From Geodermatophilus marinus (lineage in GTDB: Bacteria > Actinomycetota > Actinomycetes > Mycobacteriales > Geodermatophilaceae), in assembly GCF_003428645.1 (NCBI RefSeq), contig NZ_QVQH01000002.1:186997-250996 (forward strand): a DNA stretch of 64,000 bases, read 5' to 3'. The notes beneath the pieces were generated by a model, which had not been told where the DNA came from, did no database searches, and saw nothing but the letters and a program-made list of their open reading frames with translations. Shown here piece by piece: positions 27,389 to 35,624 of the stretch (its first letter is position 1; every line of letters starts with the position of its first letter). The position numbers and the translations under genes are program-made.

Positions 27389-28135
27389 CTAGAGGGAGAC
27401 GGCCCCGCTCCCGACCTCGGCGTCGGTGAGCACGGCGCGGGCGCGCGCCCCCGCCAGCAGCACCTCCGGCAGGCCGGCCAGCGCCGCCCGCATGCCGTCG
27501 GCCCCGCCGAACTGGAAGCCCAGCTGGGTGCCGTAGCAGGCGCACGCGGCCGCGCGCCGCTCCGGGCCCTGCGGCAGCCGCACCGGGGCCAGGCCGCCGG
27601 GCAGGTGCGGGCCGGGGACCGCGGCGGGGTCGCGCAGCACGTAGGGGCTGTCCCGCCACCACAGCACCGGTCGGTCCCGCGCGGCCACGGCCCGGAGCAC
27701 CTGCAGGTGGTCGACGTGCCCGCCGAGGGCCTGCGGGGCCAGCACCAGGTCGGCCCCCAGCTCGGCCTCGAGCGCGGCCAGGCGGGCGGCGAGCTCCCGC
27801 CACAGGTCGTCGTCCCCGCGCACGCCGGCGAACAGGTCCGCGGCGCTGCCGTAGCCGCGGTGCGGCGCCTCGGGCAGGTCCCAGTGCACCGGCACGGCCC
27901 CGAGCGCGGCCATCGCGGCGGCGTCCTCGGCCCGGCGCAGCGCCATGTAGTCGGCGTCGGCGGGCAGCCCCTTGTCCAGCTGGCAGGCCAGCGCGAACCC
28001 GGCCGGGTCGGGCACGCTCGCGGTCAGGCAGGTGACCACGGTGACCTCGTGCCCGGCGTCGGCGAGGGCGGCGAGCGTCCCGCCGACGGAGAACGCGGCG
28101 TCGTCGAGGTGCGGGCTGACCGCCAGCACGCGCAT
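27389..28135 (-). CDS. PIG-L (LmbE-like) N-deacetylase, last gene of the inositol/YcaO cluster
   Basis: 248 residues. The zinc site is visible as SPHLDDAAFSVGGTLAAL (the PHxDD motif) and the second His pair in GGHVDHLQVLRAV. Relatives remove acetyl groups from N-acetylglucosamine conjugates; MshB of mycothiol synthesis and bacillithiol BshB are the best known. Here it follows a family-4 glycosyltransferase, as expected if it deacetylates that enzyme's product. Start ATG 28135 shares one base with the upstream stop (TGATG). Substrate unknown; the cluster has no MshC- or MshD-like gene. Confidence 0.88.
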   Translation of the reverse strand: MRVLAVSPHLDDAAFSVGGTLAALADAGHEVTVVTCLTASVPDPAGFALACQLDKGLPADADYMALRRAEDAAAMAALGAVPVHWDLPEAPHRGYGSAADLFAGVRGDDDLWRELAARLAALEAELGADLVLAPQALGGHVDHLQVLRAVAARDRPVLWWRDSPYVLRDPAAVPGPHLPGGLAPVRLPQGPERRAAACACYGTQLGFQFGGADGMRAALAGLPEVLLAGARARAVLTDAEVGSGAVSL

Positions 28136-29343
28136 CACAGCAGGTGCGCCGCCGCCCGGAAGCGGCAGGCGGGGTCGACGCCGTCCGGCATCGTCCAGCC
28201 CGGGCCCGGCGTCGTCCCGGCCACCTCCCGGTGCACCGCGTCGACCGCACGGGCCAGCACCGGCCACGAGTACAGCCGGCGCACCTCCTCCAGCGCCGCT
28301 GCCGCCAGGCGCTCCCGCAGGCCGGCGTCGGCGAGCAGCCGGTCCAGCGCGGCCCGCAGCCCGGCGACGTCCCCCGGCGCGTGCAGCAGACCGTTCTCCT
28401 CGTGCCGCAGGCAGTCGACGACGCCGACGCTGTCGGTGCTCACCACCGGCAGCCCGCTGGCCATCGCCTCCAGCAGGGTGTTGCTGAAGCCCTCGCTGTA
28501 GGTGGGGCTGACGAAGACGTCGGCCGACCGGTAGACCTCCGGCGCCTCGTCCGGCGGGACGTAACCCAGGAACGTCGTCCGCCCGTCGGCCCGCGCCCGG
28601 GCCTCGTCGAGGTCGGGGCCGATGCCGGAGACGACCAGCCGCACCCCCTCGGGCAGCGCCGCCAGCAGGTCGAGCACGCCCTTGCGCCGGTCCACCCGGC
28701 CGTGGAACAGCAGCACCGGCGGCTCGCGCAACGCCCCGAGCGGCCGCTCCGCGGGGGTGAACCGGCGGGTGTCGGTCGCGCCCGGGACGATCGTGAACCG
28801 CGCCGGGTCGCAGCCGAGGTTGCCCACCACCTCGTCGCGGAAGCTGGCGCTGCCGATGAGCACCGCGCTGGAGGCGTCGACCACGGTCCGCATAGCGTGC
28901 GCGTGGGTCGCGCAGCAGGTGCCCACCCAGTGCCCGTCCCCGCCCTGGATGCTCACCACGGCCGGCAGGCCGGTCTCGCGGGCCGCGGCCAGGACCGCCA
29001 GCCCCGGCGGGTAACCGTACTGGGCGTGCAGGACGTCGAAGGGCGCCTCGGCGTGCAGCCGGAGGACGGTCCGCACGATCTCGTCGATGTCGCCCTCCCA
29101 GTCGGCCGGGACGACGGTCTCCCCGCGGCTGGGCAGCGCCACCACCTCGACGCCGTCGGGCACCCGCTCGGGCGGGGGCGGGCCGCCGCCGTACACCCGC
29201 GTGCCGGCCTCGTCGTCGCGGTACTGGCTGACCAGCGTCACCTCCTGGCCGAGCGCCACGAGCTCGCGCAGCAGGTTCTCCGCGTACACGCTCATCCCGC
29301 TGACCGCCGGCCAGTAGCGCCGGCTCACGAAGCAGGTCCTCAC
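28135..29343 (-). CDS. Family-4 glycosyltransferase of the inositol/YcaO cluster
   Basis: 402 residues, GT-B fold, retaining. N-terminal acceptor domain (FVSRRYWPAVSGMSVYAENL, with the usual Gly-containing loop) and C-terminal donor domain with LLFHGRVDRRKGVLDLLAAL, the nucleotide-sugar motif SEGFSNTLLEAMASG (E-x7-E), and TDSVGVVDCLRHEENGLL. A Cys/His loop (GHWVGTCCATHAHAM) is unusual. GTG 29343 overlaps the upstream stop by four bases. It probably adds a sugar to a cyclitol or peptide-derived core; MshA, which joins GlcNAc to inositol phosphate, belongs to the same family. Confidence 0.9.
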   Translation of the reverse strand: MRTCFVSRRYWPAVSGMSVYAENLLRELVALGQEVTLVSQYRDDEAGTRVYGGGPPPPERVPDGVEVVALPSRGETVVPADWEGDIDEIVRTVLRLHAEAPFDVLHAQYGYPPGLAVLAAARETGLPAVVSIQGGDGHWVGTCCATHAHAMRTVVDASSAVLIGSASFRDEVVGNLGCDPARFTIVPGATDTRRFTPAERPLGALREPPVLLFHGRVDRRKGVLDLLAALPEGVRLVVSGIGPDLDEARARADGRTTFLGYVPPDEAPEVYRSADVFVSPTYSEGFSNTLLEAMASGLPVVSTDSVGVVDCLRHEENGLLHAPGDVAGLRAALDRLLADAGLRERLAAAALEEVRRLYSWPVLARAVDAVHREVAGTTPGPGWTMPDGVDPACRFRAAAHLL

Positions 29344-30284
29344 GCCGCCTCCTCCGCGCCGGCCGCCTCGGCCGCCCGCAGGGTCGCCATCGACCGCGGC
29401 ACCATCTCGTGCGCGCGGTGCCCGTCCCGGGAGAGCTCGAGGGTGACCAGCCGGTCGAAACCCGCCGTCCGCAGCGCCCGGAGGACGGCGGGCAGGTCGA
29501 CGTCCCCCTCGTCCAGCGGCAGGTGGTCGTGCACCCCCCGGCGCATGCCCTCGACGGCGACCGTGCCCAGGTGCGGCGCGAAGGCGGCGACGGCCTCCTC
29601 CGGGGCGTACCCGCCGGCGACCACGCAGTGCCCGGTGTCCAGCGCGAGGGTGATCCCCGGCGCGGCGGCCGCCAGCCGGGCCCACCCGTCGCAGTCCTCG
29701 ACCAGCATGCCCGGCTCGGGCTCCACGGCGAGGGCGTAGTCGGCCCCGCCGTGGCTGTCGACCAGCGCGCGGACGCCGTCGACCAGCCACCGCCACGCCG
29801 CCCCGCGGTCGACCGCCGGCTGCGGCACCCCGGCCCAGAAGCTGACCGCCTCGGCGCCCAGCACGCCGGCCAGGTCGCAGGCCCGCCGCAGGTAGGCCAG
29901 CCGGCGGGCGCGGCCCGCGGCCGACGGCGAGACCAGGGTGGGCTCGTGCTTCACCCGCGGGTCGAGCAGGAAGCGGGCGCCGGTCTCGACCACGACGCCC
30001 AGGCCGAGCGCGTCGCAGCGGGCCCGCACCCGCTCGGCCTGGGCGAACGCGTCGTCGGCGAAGGGGTCGAGGTGCACCACGTCGAGGGTCAGGGCGACGC
30101 CCGCGTAGCCGGTGTCGGCGAGCAGGGCCAGCGCGTCGTCCAGCCGGTGCGAGGTCAGCCCGTTGGTGTTGTACGCGTAGCGCAGGCCGGTCACCGGGCC
30201 GCTCCCGCCGTCGCGGCCGGTCACCGGGCCGCTCCCGCCGTCGCGGCCGGTCACCGGGCCGCTCCCGCCGTCGCGGCCGGTCAC
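29340..30284 (-). CDS. Xylose-isomerase-like TIM-barrel (sugar-phosphate isomerase/epimerase)
   Basis: The folded part begins LRYAYNTNGLTSHRLDDALAL and shows the AP-endonuclease-2/xylose-isomerase pattern: GYAGVALTLD, VVVETGARFLLDP, LAYLRRACDLAG, YALAVEPEPGMLVED (metal Glu), LALDTGHCVVAG (metal Asp/His) and LVTLELSRDGH. Relatives (IolE/IolI, EboE-like proteins) act on inositol derivatives or keto-sugars. Four GTG starts (30284, 30254, 30224, 30194) lie in tandem repeats; 30284 overlaps the ycaO-like stop (GTGA) and gives 314 residues, 30194 gives 284. The GRDGGSGPVT repeats would form a flexible tail. Confidence 0.85.
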   Translation of the reverse strand: MTGRDGGSGPVTGRDGGSGPVTGRDGGSGPVTGLRYAYNTNGLTSHRLDDALALLADTGYAGVALTLDVVHLDPFADDAFAQAERVRARCDALGLGVVVETGARFLLDPRVKHEPTLVSPSAAGRARRLAYLRRACDLAGVLGAEAVSFWAGVPQPAVDRGAAWRWLVDGVRALVDSHGGADYALAVEPEPGMLVEDCDGWARLAAAAPGITLALDTGHCVVAGGYAPEEAVAAFAPHLGTVAVEGMRRGVHDHLPLDEGDVDLPAVLRALRTAGFDRLVTLELSRDGHRAHEMVPRSMATLRAAEAAGAEEAA

Positions 30285-30306
30285 CGGGCCGCTCCCGCCG
30301 TCGCGG
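30187..30306. repeat. Four perfect tandem copies of a 30-base unit at a gene junction
   Basis: The unit begins CCGGTCACCGGGCCGCTCCC and repeats exactly at 30187, 30217, 30247 and 30277. Read on the minus strand each copy carries GGGAG, seven bases, then GTGA, i.e. a ribosome-binding site and start codon. The rightmost copy contains the real stop of the YcaO gene. Confidence 0.97.
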
Positions 30307-31729
30307 CCACGTGCCGGCCCGGCTCCCGGTACAGCGCGTACAGCGGCCCCACCCGGGCCGCGGCCCCGGACCGGTCGAACCAGGCCGGCCCGCCGAGGCG
30401 CTCGTGTGCGTCGGCGGTCAGGTGCACCCGCGCCCAGCCGCCCGGGTCCGGGCCGACGGCGACCAGCGGGTCGCCGCGCTCCAGCAGCCGGCGCACGCCG
30501 CGCTCGCCGATCCGGCCGTAGGACATCGTCTCCACCTCCAGGCCCGGCACGAGCACCTTCGCCGCGACCGCCTCGCCGTCGGAGCGGTGCACGTCGACCA
30601 GCACGTCGAGGCCCTCGGCGGCCAGCCGCCCGGTCAGCGTGCCGAGCAGGTCCCCGCCGGCCCAGGTCGGGAGGTCGGTCAGCGGCACGGTCTCCCGCCG
30701 GGAGAGCACCGTGCCGCGCAGCTGGTCGACCAGGGCGGCGGTGCCCTGCCGGGTCCACCCGAGCATCGCCTCCAGCGCCCGGTCCTCCTCGACCAGCCGC
30801 TCGGGCGGGTGCCCGGCCAGCCACGCGTCGAGGTAGCCGGGCGGGGTGGCCGCGGCCACCCGGTCCAGCGGGCCGTGCATGAAGGCCTTGCGGCTGCGGG
30901 CCGCGGCGAACTCGAACAGCGCCTTGCGGACGGCGGTGTCCCGGTCGGGGTGCGCGGCCTCCCCGCACGCGGTCGCCATCACCGGCACCGGCTCGGAGCC
31001 GTCCCGCGAGCAGCCGACCGCGTACACGTCGACCACACCGAAGGCGGTGCTCGCCAGCTTGACCAGCACCTCGATGCCCGCGGCGGCCAGCCGGTCGAGC
31101 AGCGCGCACGCGTCGGGGTCGCGCAGCCCGCCGAGGTCGAGCACCACGCCGCGGTCCATGGCCCGGAAGGCGGTGGCGTTGCCGTCGCGCTGCAGCACCT
31201 CGAGCAGGGCGTGCGCGACCGCCCGGTCGACGTCGAAGCCCGCGCCCTGGCCGTTGGTGACCACGGTGGTCAGCCAGCCCGCCGGGGGCGGGTCGCCGGG
31301 CAGGTCCGCCGGCCCGGAGGCGACCAGCTCGGCGGGCACCCACACCGTCCCGGCGTCCGACCACCGGGTCATCGGCAGCCACTGCAGCGGCCGGTCCTCG
31401 TCGTAGGGGCTGCCCGCCTCCAGGGCGAGGGTGCGCGGGTCGGCCACCCGGTCGCGGCCCTCCTGCCGGACCAGCTCCGCGTACGAGGCCTGCACCCGCG
31501 GGCGCGCGGAGAGGGCCCGGGCCGACAGCGCCATCTCGGCCATCTCGCCCAGCGCCCCGGTGCGGGCCTCCTCGCGGGTGGCGCCGTAGCCCAGGCCGCT
31601 GCCGCCGGCGTGCGCGGGGGAGTCGACGAGGAAGGCGCTGTGCAGCGGCACGTCCAGGACGTCGAGGCCCTCGACCGCGAACTCCTCGACCGGCGGGAAC
31701 GAGGCCCGGTACCGCTCGGCCGGGGTCAC
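30281..31729 (-). CDS. Stand-alone YcaO-domain protein
   Basis: 482 residues. YcaO ATP-binding signatures are visible in order: SGLGYGATREEARTGALGEM with the acidic ExxxE, then TNGQGAGFDVDRAVAHALLEVLQRDG, and ACGEAAHPDRDTAVRKALFEFAAARS, followed by a C-terminal VLVPGLEVETMSYG segment typical of the family. YcaO enzymes phosphorylate amide carbonyls to allow attack by Cys/Ser side chains, sulfide or amines (azoline, thioamide, amidine formation). No precursor peptide, E1/ocin-ThiF partner, TfuA or dehydrogenase lies nearby, so a ribosomal-peptide role is doubtful. Coupled by GTGA on both sides. Confidence 0.88.
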   Translation of the reverse strand: MTPAERYRASFPPVEEFAVEGLDVLDVPLHSAFLVDSPAHAGGSGLGYGATREEARTGALGEMAEMALSARALSARPRVQASYAELVRQEGRDRVADPRTLALEAGSPYDEDRPLQWLPMTRWSDAGTVWVPAELVASGPADLPGDPPPAGWLTTVVTNGQGAGFDVDRAVAHALLEVLQRDGNATAFRAMDRGVVLDLGGLRDPDACALLDRLAAAGIEVLVKLASTAFGVVDVYAVGCSRDGSEPVPVMATACGEAAHPDRDTAVRKALFEFAAARSRKAFMHGPLDRVAAATPPGYLDAWLAGHPPERLVEEDRALEAMLGWTRQGTAALVDQLRGTVLSRRETVPLTDLPTWAGGDLLGTLTGRLAAEGLDVLVDVHRSDGEAVAAKVLVPGLEVETMSYGRIGERGVRRLLERGDPLVAVGPDPGGWARVHLTADAHERLGGPAWFDRSGAAARVGPLYALYREPGRHVAATAGAAR

Positions 31730-32598
31730 AGCTCCGCCAGCGCGACGGGAGCGGCGTCCGGCGGGCCGGCCAGCAGCCGCTGCACCAGGCGGACCACGTG
31801 GTCGGTGGTGACGCCGCGGACCAGCTCGAAGGGCGTGGCCACGGTGTCGAACTGCAGCGGTGCGACGACGGCGAGGTACTCGCGCAGCTCGCCGTGGGAG
31901 AGCGGGATCTGGGCGTGGAACGCCTTGTGCGCGGAGAGGGCGACCGGCGTGCCGTCGTCGTCGAGGTCGACCTTGAGCGAGTCACCGCAGAAGAGCACCC
32001 CGCGGCGGGTGTCGTGCAGCACCGAGTGGCCGGGGAAGTGCCCGCCGGTGCGGTGCAGCGTCAGGCCGGGGGCCAGCTCCAGGACGTCGTCGGCGGGCCA
32101 GGTGACCCGGAAGGCCTTGGTCCACTCCAGGTCGCGCACCCCGACGCACACCACCCGCGGCTCCAGCTCGGCCTGCAGCTGCCACAGCGCGCCGTAGCCG
32201 TGCACGTGGCTGGAGGCGAGGACGTCGAGGCCGCCCTTCTCGCCGGCCATCCGGCGCAGCTCGGCGAGCATGTCGGCGGTGTACCAGGGGGCGCACTCGA
32301 AGCCGACCAGGCCGGCGTCGGTCTCGACCACCCACCCGCGGCTGTCGAGGCCGAACCGCGGCTCGGTGCCGAACTCGGTGACGCCCTCCACCGCGGTGGG
32401 CCGCCAGAAACCGGTGACCAGCTCGTCGGCCTGCTTGGCGGTGACGAACTCGAAGCCGTGCTCGGGCAGCGCGTTGCGCACGTCGGCGCAGACGGGGCAG
32501 GTCAGCGGGCCGGGCGCCGGCCAGCGCTGCCAGTGCCCGCAGTTGGTGCAGGCGTAGGCGGGCAGGTCGGGCAACAGGCCGCGGTAGGGGTTGGCCAT
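31726..32598 (-). CDS. Metallo-beta-lactamase-fold protein with N-terminal zinc ribbon
   Basis: 290 residues. Residues 14-40 hold two CxxC pairs (YACTNCGHWQRW, LTCPVCAD), a rubredoxin/zinc-ribbon knuckle. The MBL part shows SSHVHGYGALWQL, TGGHFPGHSVLHD and GVLFCGDSLKV; the first motif keeps H-x-H but lacks the Asp-His that usually follows, so the metal site may be altered. ATG 32598 has GGAGG six bases upstream. The first 97 bases overlap the end of the oxidoreductase gene in another frame. Could act as a hydrolase or lactonase; unproven. Confidence 0.82.
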   Translation of the reverse strand: MANPYRGLLPDLPAYACTNCGHWQRWPAPGPLTCPVCADVRNALPEHGFEFVTAKQADELVTGFWRPTAVEGVTEFGTEPRFGLDSRGWVVETDAGLVGFECAPWYTADMLAELRRMAGEKGGLDVLASSHVHGYGALWQLQAELEPRVVCVGVRDLEWTKAFRVTWPADDVLELAPGLTLHRTGGHFPGHSVLHDTRRGVLFCGDSLKVDLDDDGTPVALSAHKAFHAQIPLSHGELREYLAVVAPLQFDTVATPFELVRGVTTDHVVRLVQRLLAGPPDAAPVALAEL

Positions 32599-33605
32599 CG
32601 TGCGTCCTCCAGGGCTCGCAGCAGCAGGCGGTGCAGGCGCAGGTCGCGGTCGGGGTCGTGGGGCCAGGCGACGTCCACCGCCGCCGTCCCCCCGACCGCG
32701 GCGGTGAAGGCGGCGAACTGGGCGGCGAACGGGGCGGTGCCGGCGAAGGGGACGTCGACCGGCTCGGGGCGGTGCAGGGTCAGCGAGCCGCCCGCGGTCT
32801 GGCCCATCGTGTCCACGGCGACGGCCATGCCGCGGGTGCCGACGACCTCCAGCCGGCGGCGGGGCAGGGCGTCGGGGGTGTTGTAGGCGACGTGCAGGTC
32901 GACCAGGACGCCCCCGGCGGTGCGGCCGGCCAGCAGCGCCCCGTCGTCCACCGGGTAGCCGTGCACCCGCCGCTGGAGCAGCGCGGTCAGCTCCACGACG
33001 TCCTCGCCGAGCAGCACGCCGACCAGGTCCAGCGCGTGCGGGGCGAGGTCGATCGCCGCGCCCCCGCCGGCGCGGGCCCGGTCGACCCGCCAGTTGTCGT
33101 GCGGGGCGCCGTCCGGCGTCCAGTCGGCCGGCAGCCAGCAGCAGTAGACGACGCGGACGGCGGTCACCGTGCCCAGCTCGGGCAGCAGCTCGCGCAGCCG
33201 GGCGTGGGCCGGGTGCCAGCGCTGGTCGTAGGCGGTGCCCAGCAGCACGCCGGCCTCCCGGCAGGCGGCGACCAGCGCCTCGGCGTCGGCCACGTCGGCG
33301 GCCAGCGGCTTCTCCACGAGCACCGCGCGGCCCGCGCCGGCGGCGGCCTCGACGACGGCCCGGTGGGCGGCGTTGGGCACCGCGACGTAGACGGCGTCGA
33401 GGCCCGGGGTGGCGAGGAAGGCGGCGAGGTCGGTGCCGCGGGGGGTGTCGCCGCCCACCCGGGCGAGGGCGTCGGCGTCCCGGTCGTGCAGCGCCACCAC
33501 CTCCGCCCCCGGGGTGGCGCGCAGCGCGGGCAGCGCGTGGTCGCGGGCCACCCACCCGCAGCCGGCGACGCCCCAGCCGACGACGTCGCTCCCCGCGCGG
33601 GTCAC
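32502..33605 (-). CDS. Gfo/Idh/MocA-family NAD(P)-dependent oxidoreductase
   Basis: 367 residues. Rossmann start VVGWGVAGCGWVARDHALPA, family motif VLVEKPLAADVADAEALV, DAVYVAVPNAAHRAVVEAA, and the catalytic-domain pattern GGGAAIDLAPHALDLVGVLLG. Family members include inositol 2-dehydrogenase and glucose-fructose oxidoreductase, so oxidation of a cyclitol or sugar hydroxyl is likely. The last 30 residues (after ALEDARW) are Pro/Thr/Cys-rich and fall inside the start of the next gene; they look unlike the family. GTG 33605 overlaps the methyltransferase stop by four bases. Confidence 0.88.
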   Translation of the reverse strand: MTRAGSDVVGWGVAGCGWVARDHALPALRATPGAEVVALHDRDADALARVGGDTPRGTDLAAFLATPGLDAVYVAVPNAAHRAVVEAAAGAGRAVLVEKPLAADVADAEALVAACREAGVLLGTAYDQRWHPAHARLRELLPELGTVTAVRVVYCCWLPADWTPDGAPHDNWRVDRARAGGGAAIDLAPHALDLVGVLLGEDVVELTALLQRRVHGYPVDDGALLAGRTAGGVLVDLHVAYNTPDALPRRRLEVVGTRGMAVAVDTMGQTAGGSLTLHRPEPVDVPFAGTAPFAAQFAAFTAAVGGTAAVDVAWPHDPDRDLRLHRLLLRALEDARWPTPTAACCPTCPPTPAPTAGTGSAGRRPAR

Positions 33606-34657
33606 CAGGCCTCCGGCAGGTCGACCAGGAGCCGGCGGCGGGCCGCGTCGGGCGGCAGCGGGTCCGGCCAGCGCTCGGGCAGGTACCCCGACCGCGGGCC
33701 GTACTCGGCGCCGTACCGGTCGCTGGGCCAGGTGCGCACCCCGTCGACGTAGAGCGGGTTGGGGCGCAGCGGGGGCAGCGGCTCGCCCAGGTCGACCGGT
33801 GCCGGCCGGCGCGGGTCACCGGCGACGAGGGCCACCGCCTCGCTCCCGTGCAGCTCGGCCGGTGCCGCCGGGCGGGGCGGGCGGCCCTCGAGCAGTGCGC
33901 GGGTCAGCTCCCCGTCGTCGTAGAGGAGGTCGGCCCCGAGCACCGCGGCGTAGCCCTCCGGGGTCGACGGCTCGCCGGCGGGGTCGGTGACGTGCGCGTG
34001 GCCGACCGCGACGGTGCCGCCGGGGCCGGCCAGGGCGTGCAGCGCGGCCGCGGCGGCCGGCTTGTCGCGCATGAAGTAGAAGGCGTCCGAGCACAGGACG
34101 TAGGCCGGCTGGGGCACGTCCAGGCCGGCCACCGCGGTGCCCGGCACGGTCAGCCCCGGGACGGCGGTGACGTCGGCGCACACGTACCGCGCGCCGGGGC
34201 AGACGAAGCGGCGGGCCAGCCACAGCTTGGCCCACACCACGTCGACGCCGACCAGCCCCGTGCAGCCGCGGCGGGCCAGCTCGCGCAGCTGGGTGCCGAT
34301 GCCGCAGGCGACGTCGACCACCGGGCGCCGGCCGGGCCAGTGCTGCTGCAGCAGGGCCAGGCCGGCCAGGTGGGTGGGGTCCGACCAGCGGTGGGCGAAG
34401 TAGTCGGCCACCCGGCCCATGCCGAGCAGGTCCATGGCCTCCCGGAGGGTCCGGGCGGCCGGCACGCGGGCCAGCTGCTCGGCCGGCGGCGGGGGTTCGG
34501 TCCACCAGTCGTCGGCGTCGGCCAGCAGCAGCACCCGGGCACGCGCGGGCTCGCCGGCGGCGACCAGGCCGGCGACCTCGGCGCGGAGGTCCTCGCGGCC
34601 GGCCCGGGCGAAGGGGATGCCGTCGACGAGGGGGACGGGCGGGGCGAGGGTCACCAC
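33602..34657 (-). CDS. Class I SAM-dependent methyltransferase
   Basis: 351 residues. SAM-binding motif I is VVDVACGIGTQLRELARRG, followed by the acidic end of strand 2 (GLVGVDVVWAKL), ARYVCADVTAVPGL and the CSDAFYFMRDKPAAAAALHA post-motif. An N-terminal 100-residue helical part precedes it and a 100-residue C-terminal extension with several Tyr/Trp follows. It lies 64 bases after the preceding cluster gene, the only real gap in the nine-gene run. Methyl acceptor unknown; a sugar or cyclitol hydroxyl would fit the neighbours. Two successive GTG codons (34657, 34654) can start it. Confidence 0.85.
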   Translation of the reverse strand: MVTLAPPVPLVDGIPFARAGREDLRAEVAGLVAAGEPARARVLLLADADDWWTEPPPPAEQLARVPAARTLREAMDLLGMGRVADYFAHRWSDPTHLAGLALLQQHWPGRRPVVDVACGIGTQLRELARRGCTGLVGVDVVWAKLWLARRFVCPGARYVCADVTAVPGLTVPGTAVAGLDVPQPAYVLCSDAFYFMRDKPAAAAALHALAGPGGTVAVGHAHVTDPAGEPSTPEGYAAVLGADLLYDDGELTRALLEGRPPRPAAPAELHGSEAVALVAGDPRRPAPVDLGEPLPPLRPNPLYVDGVRTWPSDRYGAEYGPRSGYLPERWPDPLPPDAARRRLLVDLPEAW

Positions 34658-34721
34658 GTCACCCGCCCGCTCCCGCGGCCCGCCCCGCTCCCCGCCCGTT
34701 CCCCGTCACGCGGCCGCCCGC

Positions 34722-35624
34722 TCACAGCCCTGCCGCCGCCAGCACCTCGAGGTGGAAGCCCTGCACGGGCCCGGCGTGCACCAGCTCGAGGTCGTCGAGC
34801 GCCTGCTCGGCGGTGAACGCCGCGGCGCGGGCGTGGTGGTGCACCTGCAGCACCCGGTCGAGGACGTCGGCGGCGTGGAAGGCCCGCGCCTCCGGGGGCC
34901 CGGCGTCCGCGCGCAGCGCCAGGACCTCCCGCAGCCGCGCGGCCAGCGGCCCGGGCAGGGCGGCCAGCTCCCGCTCCTCGAGGGTGGCCAGCACCCGGGG
35001 CAGGGCCCCGCCGAGGAGGACCTCGCCGGCGAAGCCGGCGTCGGGCAGCGCGACGTTGTGCAGGTGGTGGGCGAGGCCGACCAGGAACGGCGGCACCGGG
35101 TCGGCGCCGAACAGCGGCGCGGTGAGGACGCCGTACACCGCCACGGTGAGGCAGTGGTCGCCGTGGCTCTCGGGCGGCTCGACCACGACCCGCGCCCGGC
35201 CGGGGGCGGTGGCCCCGGCCCGCGGCTGCCGGTTGAGCACCTCGGCCGGCGGCGGCGGGGGCCCGGGCCGCGGGAGGTCCACCGCCAGGGCCCCGCGCAG
35301 GTCCGCGGCCAGGTCCGGGTCCAGCGGCCCGGCGACCTCGTCGAAGGACCGGCGCAGCACGGCCAGGGCCTCGGCGTCCTCCAGGCCCGCGGTCCGCAGC
35401 ACCGCGCCGTCGATCCCGGCCAGCCGGGCCCGGGTCACCGCCGCCGCGGTCTCCGACCGGACGACGAGCGCCGGGTCCTCCCCGGCGACCAGGCGGCCCC
35501 AGGCGCGGCCGAAGGCCTGCTCGGCCAGGGAGCCGGGGGCACCGGCGACCCGGACCCGCTTGGCGTCCCCGATCTCGGCCAGCAGCGGGCGCAGCTCCTC
35601 GAGCGGGGCCGGCCCGCCGCTCAC
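34722..35624 (-). CDS. Unknown histidine-rich helical protein of the inositol/YcaO cluster
   Basis: 300 residues, not firmly recognised. The N-terminal half has a strand-helix pattern (GDAKRVRVAGAPGSLAEQAFG, DPALVVRSETAAAVTRARL). The C-terminal half is helical and has HD-domain-like His clusters: SHGDHCLTVAVYGVL, GLAHHLHNVALPDAGFAGE, RAFHAADVLDRVLQVHHHA. The order H...HH..N..D...H..D resembles HD-type metal phosphohydrolases but does not match exactly. Since the next gene upstream makes an inositol phosphate, a phosphatase role is an attractive guess only. GTG 35624 overlaps the upstream stop by four bases. Confidence 0.65.
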   Translation of the reverse strand: MSGGPAPLEELRPLLAEIGDAKRVRVAGAPGSLAEQAFGRAWGRLVAGEDPALVVRSETAAAVTRARLAGIDGAVLRTAGLEDAEALAVLRRSFDEVAGPLDPDLAADLRGALAVDLPRPGPPPPPAEVLNRQPRAGATAPGRARVVVEPPESHGDHCLTVAVYGVLTAPLFGADPVPPFLVGLAHHLHNVALPDAGFAGEVLLGGALPRVLATLEERELAALPGPLAARLREVLALRADAGPPEARAFHAADVLDRVLQVHHHARAAAFTAEQALDDLELVHAGPVQGFHLEVLAAAGL

